In this document: in pieces, positions 27,935 through 35,247 of the stretch | Layout: each line of letters starts with the position of its first letter | Numbering within the stretch: the first letter of the stretch is position 1 | DNA from: Escherichia coli | Lineage (GTDB): Bacteria; Pseudomonadota; Gammaproteobacteria; Enterobacterales; Enterobacteriaceae | Assembly: GCF_036503815.1 (NCBI RefSeq) | Contig: NZ_AP027764.1 | Location: 2,604,001-2,668,000, forward strand | Length of the DNA: 64,000 nt | Direction of reading: 5' to 3' | Notes under the pieces: model-generated | What the model saw: only the letters and a program-made list of their open reading frames with translations | The model's database searches: none | What the model was told of the DNA's origin: nothing | Translations under genes and position numbers: made by a program

Positions 27935-28243
27935 GTGAGTCACCTCTGACTGAGAGTTTACTCACTTAGCCGCGTGTCCACTATTGCTGGGTAAGATCAC
28001 CAATGAATACCTGCTCCCAATTTTTAACTGTAGCGAATGACAATGCCTTTTCTGGTTCTTTGTCAAAATACACGCCGACTTCTGCTTTTCTAACTGTATG
28101 CTCAGATATAACACTAGCCTTTCGGCTTTCTTTTGTATTTCGCATAGAAAAATGAAAATAGTTTCTATTCCTCACCACACAATCAGAAATGTACCAGCCT
28201 TTAAGCTGAAGTAAATCTTTTTGACTTATATTCATATTGACAC

Positions 28244-29872
28244 CTATCCTACATTTGGGGTTGTATCATAACTATCACTATCTTCAGTAAATGCTTTTCC
28301 TGCAACAGCAGGCATATCAGATGAACATTTTTTATAATAAGCATCCATCTGAGCTTCGAGACATTTTCTGTCACAGAATGATTCAGGGAATACTCTATAA
28401 AAAGAATCAAGTGCTATTTTTTTTGCTGTATCATAATCTAATGTCTTTTTTTCACCAAACCACCCTTTCCTTCGATATTTCTTTATTTGTGCAATCATAG
28501 CATCATGCATTGCGCCATGTGTTCCATTCCCGTTATTTGCACCTTCCACACATACAGTTGGCGCAGTTCCCTTTTCATAACCCTCACAATTTCCCTTAGT
28601 CATTTCGTCCGGTAAAAGATGGTGACCAGTTTGCCCAGGACAGCAACCCTCACCAGTTCGAATACTACCTTTGGTTCCTGTTTTGCTATATTGTGATAGT
28701 AGGCAACGTTTTGCCCGGACACATGGATTTAATTTTGCTAACCCAGCCATTCCCGTGGCCATTATATCAGTAGGAGTGGTTGCTTTTATTGCTGATTCTA
28801 ACTCATCGGCAGCTCTCTTTGCTAGTTTACCTAATTCTTTAATTTCTTTTATTTTTCTATACGCCTCCGTACCGGCCTGAACCGAGTCATATATTGTCAC
28901 TGCTGCATCACAAATATTCCATATGGTAGCTACTGCCTCCGTTACAACACCGCCAACACCACCGGCTGCAACGCCTGCTGCCGCAATTCCCCATTTTGCG
29001 CCTGCACGTACAGCTAACTTTTCGGCTTGATGAATAGCAACTTTTTTCGCTCTTTGCTCTACATCTGCAATTAATTCATCAAGGAATGGCTTGAGTAATT
29101 TCTCAATGTTATTAGTTAAATCATCTGATAACTCTTTAACAAGTTTGTTAAAGTCATCGAGACCTGGGGTCTTACCACTTATAGGCTTAATCCATAAACC
29201 TTTACAATGTGAAAATATCCATTTATTATTACTGTTTTCAAACTTTGAAAACCTATCTTTGACTTTTTTATCAACCTCTTCAAGTTTAATTACTATCTTA
29301 TCTCCCATTAGTTTCATCAAATTTTGTTTTTTTAGATGTGTTTTTGTTTTTTCTTTTTCACCATCATCTTCATTTTCAGTCTCAGGTTTGCAAAGTTTGT
29401 CAACTCTGTCTAACTCATGTTGGCATGCTTTTCTTGTTATCAACGTATCTTGGTAAATATAAGTGGAAGTATTACCTGGTTCGGAACCATGATTATGTGA
29501 CATTAAATCTTCATGGCGAGCAACACATTTACCTTCGAATTTTACGTTTGGTGACCATGACTTAAAATATGCTTTTCCTTTTATGACGCCAGTGATGACA
29601 CCTTTTGGTTGCGTCTGTGTGGCGGGTTCATCGCCAGTGCTGGTCGAAAAAAAGGAAATATCTTCCTTTGCCACCATCGAATTGCATATAAATACGGTTG
29701 TGGTTCCGTCCTTCATTGTTGAGGCATATGCTGTATTGGGATAAGGCACTACAATCGGGCCAGCCGGAGGCGGAGGTGGTGTCCAGCACGGATCGGGAAA
29801 GGCCGCTTTTGACACGCCATCCGATGCTTTGGAACTTGCCTCCCGGTTATTGATATAAACTTGAGTTTCCAT
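28244..29872 (-). CDS. T6SS effector: DUF4150 (PAAR-like) + Tox-GHH nuclease, module B (intact)
   Basis: A 542-residue protein. Residues ~1-130 match DUF4150, a PAAR-like tip domain (PCWTPPPPPAGPIVVPYPNT, KGVITGVIKGKAYFKSWSP, KCVARHEDLMSHNHG). Residues ~155-390 form a linker with coiled coil and a Gly/Ala-rich stretch (~291-311). Residues ~405-525 hold a GHH-signature HNH/endonuclease VII-type nuclease: CCPGQTGHHLLPDEM with His417-His418, then VCVEGANNGNGTHGAMHDAM and paired cysteines. PAAR-GHH2 proteins such as Tse7 of Pseudomonas are DNA-degrading T6SS effectors. The frame is intact, but the adjacent immunity gene is split by IS3. The start is the ATG at 29872, conserved in all three modules. 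Confidence 0.82.
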   Translation of the reverse strand: METQVYINNREASSKASDGVSKAAFPDPCWTPPPPPAGPIVVPYPNTAYASTMKDGTTTVFICNSMVAKEDISFFSTSTGDEPATQTQPKGVITGVIKGKAYFKSWSPNVKFEGKCVARHEDLMSHNHGSEPGNTSTYIYQDTLITRKACQHELDRVDKLCKPETENEDDGEKEKTKTHLKKQNLMKLMGDKIVIKLEEVDKKVKDRFSKFENSNNKWIFSHCKGLWIKPISGKTPGLDDFNKLVKELSDDLTNNIEKLLKPFLDELIADVEQRAKKVAIHQAEKLAVRAGAKWGIAAAGVAAGGVGGVVTEAVATIWNICDAAVTIYDSVQAGTEAYRKIKEIKELGKLAKRAADELESAIKATTPTDIMATGMAGLAKLNPCVRAKRCLLSQYSKTGTKGSIRTGEGCCPGQTGHHLLPDEMTKGNCEGYEKGTAPTVCVEGANNGNGTHGAMHDAMIAQIKKYRRKGWFGEKKTLDYDTAKKIALDSFYRVFPESFCDRKCLEAQMDAYYKKCSSDMPAVAGKAFTEDSDSYDTTPNVG

Positions 29873-29958
29873 AAATATTATATAAGTCTAAGCATTGAAG
29901 GAGAATAAATCTTAATAAGATATATTTTTATTGCGATATCAGGAATATGTAAAAATGG

Positions 29959-30921
29959 TTAAAAAGGTTTCATAATGGATTTCCATTCCTTTCCATCATA
30001 AAGATCAATAGTATACCCACCTGCAACAACCAAAATTCCATCTCTTGCATCTATATGGCCGGATAGTACTACGGGTTTATCCCCATCCATTGGCCTTTCC
30101 AGTGTTTTCCCATCCCACACTTTTAGCATATAATCTGAGGCCAGCCATAATTCCCCCTCAAACCAACGCATTTCATTCCATAATATCGTTGCATGACCTT
30201 CATACACTCTCCGCCAAGTATCATTTCTTCCAACCCAAATATTACCTCCTTCTCCACCTATATATACATTACCATCAGGTGCACAAACCACGGTGCTGAG
30301 TTGCTCATTTGACGGAAATCCACACATATTCCATTGATGACCATCATATCTCCATATATCTCCGGAACCACCGATGGTGTACATGTCATCTTCGCTGAAT
30401 GCATCAATATCGTTGAATCCCCATTCGCCTTCCTTTATATCCTGTGGAAATCCGTCCATCACAGGCACCCATTGTCCTATAGCTGTACGTTTGTAAATTC
30501 TGCGCCCCTCCCCCACAGACCATGTCTGATTGAACAGACATTTTAATTTCTGTGTCGATGGCCATCGCCCATCTTTGCATATTTCTTCCATTGGCCAGTT
30601 GTCGCCACTACCTACGACAAAAACATCACCATTTTCATCGCATGATGATAAAATTGCTTGCTCTTTAGGTGAAAGTGCTATACCAATTCTGGGATTATTA
30701 AACCCCTTAACTCCTGCATGACCGTATGGATTTTCCGGTTTATGCAAATATATAGCAACAATACGAGTTGGAATCTCGCTATCCCACATAGATGATAACC
30801 TTTTAGCTGACAACTCCTTACGCACACAAAAATAGAGAATATTAGAATTTCTTATCGCACATTCTGTTACAATCCATCCTTTAAATCGTTCACGCCAGAT
30901 ATTTTCATTAATTAATGTCAT
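29959..30921 (-). CDS. Beta-propeller-like putative immunity protein, module A (intact)
   Basis: A 320-residue cytoplasmic protein, a diverged paralogue of the module B and C proteins. The N-terminal segment is recognisable (RFKGWIVTECAIRNSNILYFCVRK) but lacks the NTKESRKAS string. The propeller-type strands are AILSSCDENGDVFVVG, DMYTIGGSGDIWRYDG, GNVYIGGEGGNIWVGRND and ELWLASDYMLKVWDG. It starts 21 bases after the stop of the frameshifted module A effector, and probably neutralised that effector. Its divergence from B and C fits the divergence of the module A nuclease tip. Confidence 0.6.
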   Translation of the reverse strand: MTLINENIWRERFKGWIVTECAIRNSNILYFCVRKELSAKRLSSMWDSEIPTRIVAIYLHKPENPYGHAGVKGFNNPRIGIALSPKEQAILSSCDENGDVFVVGSGDNWPMEEICKDGRWPSTQKLKCLFNQTWSVGEGRRIYKRTAIGQWVPVMDGFPQDIKEGEWGFNDIDAFSEDDMYTIGGSGDIWRYDGHQWNMCGFPSNEQLSTVVCAPDGNVYIGGEGGNIWVGRNDTWRRVYEGHATILWNEMRWFEGELWLASDYMLKVWDGKTLERPMDGDKPVVLSGHIDARDGILVVAGGYTIDLYDGKEWKSIMKPF

Positions 30922-30942
30922 ATATTATTCCTTTATAAATAT

Positions 30943-32526
30943 TTATTCAGATATATCAACATTGTCTTCATGCTGTTTTCCATTCTTGTTTGTTGTTTTT
31001 GGTCGTGCATAAGGGCAGACCTGTTTGTAATATGCTCTTAACTGTTTTCGGATACACTCTGTCGAACATCGGGCATATGGAAATGCTTTTTCGTGTGATT
31101 TAACTGCCGCTTCAATCGCCTGATCCATACTCATACTACCGTTGGCTGTTTCTCCTTGCCTTACCAGTTTGCGAACTTCACTATCCATCGCCGTATGTAT
31201 ACGGGCATGACTCCCTTTATGCCATGACGTCCCCTCTACACATACTACTGGAGCCAGACCTTTGTTATACCCGGGACAAACTTCTTTTACCATTGAATCA
31301 TAAATTAAATGGTGTCCTGTTTGTCCACGACAACATCCACCTTATCTGATGCCTCAACCTTCGATTCTCTATTGCCAGTCAATGCATTATTTAAATCATA
31401 AGGAACAAGATTACATTTCCTTGCACGAGTACATGCGTTCATAATTGCAAGAATATCCTGAATTTCAGCCTGTAATTCTAATGCCATTTTTTTCTGTTCT
31501 TCAAATGAAAGATTTTCGAAGTCTTTTATTTTTTTTGCTAGTGCCTTCAATTCATTGATTTTATCTTTTAATAGTTTAATTTGTTCAAGACCTTCTTCTG
31601 CGGCAGATTTAATTTCAGCCACATCGCCAATAGAGATAGCTATATCAATGGCTGTCCATATTCCCATAACGACATTTCCAGCCCCCGGAATAACTGAACC
31701 AGCAACTTGCTTTGCCGCTGCCTTGGCGGCAACCTTTACCGCAGCCTTGCTTGCTGCATTGATGACCATATCTTTAAGAGCATTTTCAAGCTCATGGATC
31801 ATGTTAAGCTCATTGGTCAGACTATTTACAGCCTCTTTAATCTCATCAATATATTGTTGAGCGGCCTCGTCATCAGGGATACTGATATTTAAACCATCGC
31901 AATGATCATCTGTCCAATGCCATTTTTTTTATTACTTTTATTTTTGGAATTTTCTTTCTCTCTTATTTTTTTAATAATTGCAAAAATTTACTTTTGGAAT
32001 GAATCGCTTTTTTTGTGTCAGATTTATCTTTTTCAGGTTCACACGCCTTTTCTATCCGGTTTTCTTCTTTGGAACAATCATGGCCGAATATTCCTCTTGA
32101 TACATATGGAAAAACGGGAGTATTGGAAGGGAATGAACCATGATTGTGCGACATTAGATCTTCGTGGCGTGCCACACACTTCCCTTCAAATTTTACATTT
32201 GGCGACCATGAATTAAAGTAGGCTTTTCCTTTAATTACCCCGGTCATTACACCTTTTGGTTGGGATTGTGTGGCGGGTTCATCGCCAGTGCTGGTCGAAA
32301 AACAGGAAATATCTTCCTTTGCCACCATCGAGTTACAAACAAATACGGTCGTTGTACCGTCTTTCAACGTTGAGGCATAGGCTGTGTTAGGATAAGGCAC
32401 CACGATGGGACCCGCTGGAGGAGATGGTGGCGTCCAGCAAGGATCATCAGGAAATGCAGCTTTGGATACGCCATCAGATGCTTTTGAACAAACCTCACGG
32501 TTGTTGATATAAACACGCGTATCCAT
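30943..32526 (-). pseudogene. T6SS effector DUF4150 + Tox-GHH nuclease, module A (three frameshifts)
   Basis: Three consecutive frames together make one protein similar to the module B effector. (1) 32526-31963: DUF4150 domain (MDTRVYINNREVCSKASDG... KCVARHEDLMSHNHG), ending after LQLLKK at an A7 run. (2) about 31910-31305: middle region (WHWTDDHCDGLNIS..., an Ala-rich helix, ACTRARKCN). (3) about 31345-30943: nuclease domain CCRGQTGHHLIYDSMVKEVCPGY... VCVEGTSWHKGSHARIH. The breaks are near 31966-31972 (A7), 31923-31930 (A8) and 31341-31345. At each, adding a single A restores the frame. The ketoacyl-synthase-like gene overlaps the start by 32 bases. It is either a true pseudogene or a product of homopolymer sequencing errors. 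Confidence 0.8.
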
Positions 32527-33544
32527 ATTTTAATCCTCTGTAATACTCTGCAACCAGCGCAACCCGAAGTCCACTGTCACCACTAAAATGAACCAGTGCT
32601 CTTTCTCCCGTATCATGGAATCGGCGCATCATTTCATTCAGATAGGCCAGTGTCAGTGGCCCGGATGCCGCCCCGGTCTCTCCCAGATTGCTGGCAAGCT
32701 GGTAATGAGGGTATTGTTTTTTTTTCTTTTCCAGACACCGGGTGATTGCCAGAGCAGTTTCACGGAAATACCATGACTCACCAGTGACGCCACTAATATG
32801 AAAGTCTGTTTCTGCTAATAAAATCCCTGCATCATGAATTGCTTTCCGGATTGCAACAGATAATCCTCTAGCCATATTAGCTTTATCATTTTGTAGGATA
32901 TGAGCATCTTCGTTGCTGACACCGACACCGGTAATACAAATGCCCTGAATACAACTATCTGGTTTACAAAACACAATAGCCCCGGCACCTTCCCCCGGAA
33001 TAAAACCATCCCTGTTGCTGGTGCATAATACACGTTCATGAGTAAGAAGATAATTTATTCTTGCTGGTGAAAAATAACTATCCACACCGACCACAAGAGC
33101 ATATGAAGCAAGTCCTGAATATAGAATACTCTGAGCTTCTGTAATCGCAGAACCAATCCCTGTCTTGCCTCCCTGTATACATTTAGAAGATTCATGCCAG
33201 GTTGTTTTTACTCTACTAAAAAGAAACTCATTTCCTGATGAGCCATAACGTTGCTCTGCACCTTCTGATAAAAGAAAAATCAGACATGTATTTTCTTTTG
33301 TCATTCCAGGTGTTTTTAAAATACACTCAGCCACTACATTTTCAAACATCCAAAGTAGCCGTTCATCACCCCAGGTATCATTCTTATATAATTGAGCACC
33401 AATAAGTGGTTTCCCATTTAAGTCATAAAAAGTTGTTTCAGCAAAATGATCCAGACCCGAGCGAATGGCCGCTGATGCAGAAGGAACTGAATATCCTATA
33501 CTGCAACACATTCCGGCTGCTGCAATGCATAATGGTGATGCCAT
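32495..33544 (-). CDS. Beta-ketoacyl-synthase-like (thiolase-fold) protein of T6SS cluster, apparently lacking catalytic residues
   Basis: A 349-residue thiolase-fold protein resembling 3-oxoacyl-ACP synthases: PGMTKENTCLIFL, the GSAITEAQSILYSGLASYALVVGVDS helix/strand, RDGFIPGEGAGAIVF, and a C-terminal ASNLGETGAASGPLTL. Such genes occur in T6SS clusters beside DUF2169. By-eye alignment to FabF places Lys (GGKTGIG) where the active-site Cys is expected, Gly (ISGVTG) at the first His and Glu (NLGETGAASG) at the second His. It is therefore probably not a condensing enzyme and may act as a scaffold or loading factor. It lies six bases after the DUF2169 gene and overlaps the module A effector start by 32 bases. 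Confidence 0.75.
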   Translation of the reverse strand: MASPLCIAAAGMCCSIGYSVPSASAAIRSGLDHFAETTFYDLNGKPLIGAQLYKNDTWGDERLLWMFENVVAECILKTPGMTKENTCLIFLLSEGAEQRYGSSGNEFLFSRVKTTWHESSKCIQGGKTGIGSAITEAQSILYSGLASYALVVGVDSYFSPARINYLLTHERVLCTSNRDGFIPGEGAGAIVFCKPDSCIQGICITGVGVSNEDAHILQNDKANMARGLSVAIRKAIHDAGILLAETDFHISGVTGESWYFRETALAITRCLEKKKKQYPHYQLASNLGETGAASGPLTLAYLNEMMRRFHDTGERALVHFSGDSGLRVALVAEYYRGLKYGYACLYQQP

Positions 33545-33549
33545 AATAA

Positions 33550-34692
33550 CTACGCTCCTGTTTCTGTTACCAGTTCATCTGTTAATTCTGAATTATCGTT
33601 TTTTTCTCCGCATCCACCACAGGTTTCTCCGCCTCCCGCAGCTCGTTGCTGCCACCAGGTTTTACCCACAGGGCCTATTGCAACAGTGTGAATTTCCTGA
33701 ATCCGTCGCTTCAGAGGTATACTTGTACGCCAGACTACACTAAAACGCTCCTCATCGGGTTCAAAATAAAGCGTATCAACAACCGGCATTAATTCATGAG
33801 CTTCATAATCCATCGTTAAAATTCTAACGGGCATTTGGTTTATATGAGGTAGCTGAAATTCAATGACTGAGCGTTCTTTATGCATATTTATCAGCATAAC
33901 TTTTTCACCACCCTGCGGATATGCGGTCTGTTGATCAGGTGGTGCGCTCTGAAAATAACGCTCATCAAAATCCTCCGGTAGAAAGGGGGAGACTTCTGCA
34001 CGCCATCGTTCGTCATATGTTCCGGCATACTGTAAACGTAACGGATGGTTTCTTGGCCGGGCGGAAAATGCTCCCGGCTCCGGATGTGATTCTGGACGTG
34101 TCACGCTATCCTGTGGTAGTTCAACCAATGGCAGACGTGAGTTAATGAATACGGTTTCATCCCGATGATTGCCATAACCGATTCCAACAATATTGCTGGA
34201 AAATATTTCCCGATGCTCATTTCCCTGTACATCTTTCCAGACATACTCGCCACCAAAGGCATTACCATAATGTAATGAGACTGACTGTATGAACTCTGTA
34301 TCAGATATGCTCCAATCTGACGTCTTTTTTTGCCAGTAGCGCGTACCAAATACCTTTAGACACTTATCGACTTGACCTACAATTGCTCTTGATTCTGTCT
34401 GATAATTATTCCCCTCGCTTACAAAATAGGTTGTTGCGTTAAATAAAACATCACATTTCTCTTTATACCTGACATAATCGGCCTCATATAATACAGCAGA
34501 GAATCCAGGTTCACCCACATATATATCACTTTCCACCAATGGCTGAGGTGGTAATAGTGGGCGAGGGCGTCGATTGTTTACGGGGATCTGATAAGTTGCT
34601 TTAATTACAACTACAAGATAATCTTTCCCATTTTTATCTGTTGCAGTAAAAACATCAGCTATCGTGTGTTTTGCAGCATTAAAAATTTCCAT
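33550..34692 (-). CDS. DUF2169 T6SS adaptor protein
   Basis: A 380-residue protein of the DUF2169 family, linked to loading PAAR-like/DUF4150 effectors onto VgrG. Visible features are the N-terminal KDYLVVVIKATYQIP strand, LPPQPLVESDIYVGEPG, SISDTEFIQSVSLHYGNAFGG and YAGTYDERWRAEVSPFLPEDFDERYFQSAPPDQQ, a hallmark of the family. There is no signal peptide. The C-terminal tail holds CGGCG. It lies between the DUF6484 and ketoacyl-synthase-like genes in one minus-strand transcription unit and probably serves all the DUF4150 effectors downstream. Confidence 0.85.
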   Translation of the reverse strand: MEIFNAAKHTIADVFTATDKNGKDYLVVVIKATYQIPVNNRRPRPLLPPQPLVESDIYVGEPGFSAVLYEADYVRYKEKCDVLFNATTYFVSEGNNYQTESRAIVGQVDKCLKVFGTRYWQKKTSDWSISDTEFIQSVSLHYGNAFGGEYVWKDVQGNEHREIFSSNIVGIGYGNHRDETVFINSRLPLVELPQDSVTRPESHPEPGAFSARPRNHPLRLQYAGTYDERWRAEVSPFLPEDFDERYFQSAPPDQQTAYPQGGEKVMLINMHKERSVIEFQLPHINQMPVRILTMDYEAHELMPVVDTLYFEPDEERFSVVWRTSIPLKRRIQEIHTVAIGPVGKTWWQQRAAGGGETCGGCGEKNDNSELTDELVTETGA

Positions 34693-34704
34693 TTTAATAT
34701 AACC

Positions 34705-35247
34705 TCAGTTTACCTGCACCGACCCACCTTTTAACCTGTGTGTTGCCTGCGCCTGACTGTCAATATAAAGCGCGCGTATCTGAAGCAGTCCATCAGCCGA
34801 TAAAATAATTTTTGACTCGCCGCACTGAAGCACTAATTCTTGTTTCGCTGTCAAAACAACTCGCTCTGTATTTAGTTCGTCTTCAGTACATTGTTTCGTC
34901 TCTGACTGATATCTTTCTGTTAAATTCTCCGGAAGTATTCCGGTCACTACCGGATGAGAATAATTGCCAGAGAGAAACTGCACAGTGCATAACCGTCCGT
35001 TATACTCCGTAGTTACAGTTCCCAAACCCAAAGCTTCAACAGGTTTATCTTCATGAGGACACTGAATCAATATTTCTCCAGAGTCTTTGACACTGACAAT
35101 TCTGCCGACAATCAGCACAGGGATATCACTGACATGCTCCTGGGATTTACTAGCCTGATGAGATAAAATATTTTCCAGCAAATGTGTTGTACTGGTCAGC
35201 TCATCTTCTGGCTGTGGGACGTATATATCATGCAGTTCCTTTATCAT
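34705..35247 (-). CDS. DUF6484 family protein of T6SS cluster
   Basis: A 180-residue protein. The central strand-rich region (PVLIVGRIVSVKDSGEILIQCPHEDKPVEALGLGT) and the C-terminal AKQELVLQCGESKIILSADGLLQIRA resemble the OB-fold and blade strands of VgrG-associated DUF6484 proteins. Its start codon overlaps the VgrG stop by one base (TAATG), so it is translated together with VgrG. The likely role is in the spike or cargo assembly; no enzymatic motif is seen. Confidence 0.7.
   Translation of the reverse strand: MIKELHDIYVPQPEDELTSTTHLLENILSHQASKSQEHVSDIPVLIVGRIVSVKDSGEILIQCPHEDKPVEALGLGTVTTEYNGRLCTVQFLSGNYSHPVVTGILPENLTERYQSETKQCTEDELNTERVVLTAKQELVLQCGESKIILSADGLLQIRALYIDSQAQATHRLKGGSVQVN

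Larger units (their letters stand above)
26742..27999 (-). mobile_element. IS3, complete, with 3-bp target duplication
   Basis: Exactly 1,258 bp, the known length of IS3. It begins TGATCCTACCCACGTAATAT at 26742 and ends with the inverted TGATCTTACCCAGCAATAGT at 27999. Both flanks are CCA (26739-26741 and 28000-28002), the three-base duplication expected for IS3. Both transposase frames are intact, which suggests a recent insertion. Confidence 0.97.
25928..28235 (-). pseudogene. Beta-propeller-like putative immunity gene, module B, split by IS3
   Basis: The gene starts at 28235 (MNISQKDLLQLKGWYISDCVVRN...) eight bases after the stop of the intact effector. It runs to the IS3 insertion at 28000 and resumes at 26741 (GSSVGDGWDEVVCVDDEGRVYAR...) down to the stop at 25928. 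Removing IS3 and one copy of the CCA duplication restores an uninterrupted frame closely related to the 344-residue module C protein (same N-terminal segment, same DLYLVGCKGHVWHF, GFVYIGGQSGVIFKG, KIWCTSDYGLWN strands). IS3 removes the first ~80 residues from the propeller, so the protein should be inactive. The presumed partner is the GHH nuclease at 28244-29872. Confidence 0.75.

Noticed and set aside
30045..30546. Plus-strand frames across the effector/immunity array
   Set aside because: All genes in the array are on the minus strand with overlaps or short gaps; these frames lack ribosome-binding sites and domain features.
34705..35247. Possible lysozyme or lipase effector in the VgrG operon
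   Set aside because: The 180-residue protein shows OB-fold and blade-like strands but no catalytic motif; DUF6484 fits better.
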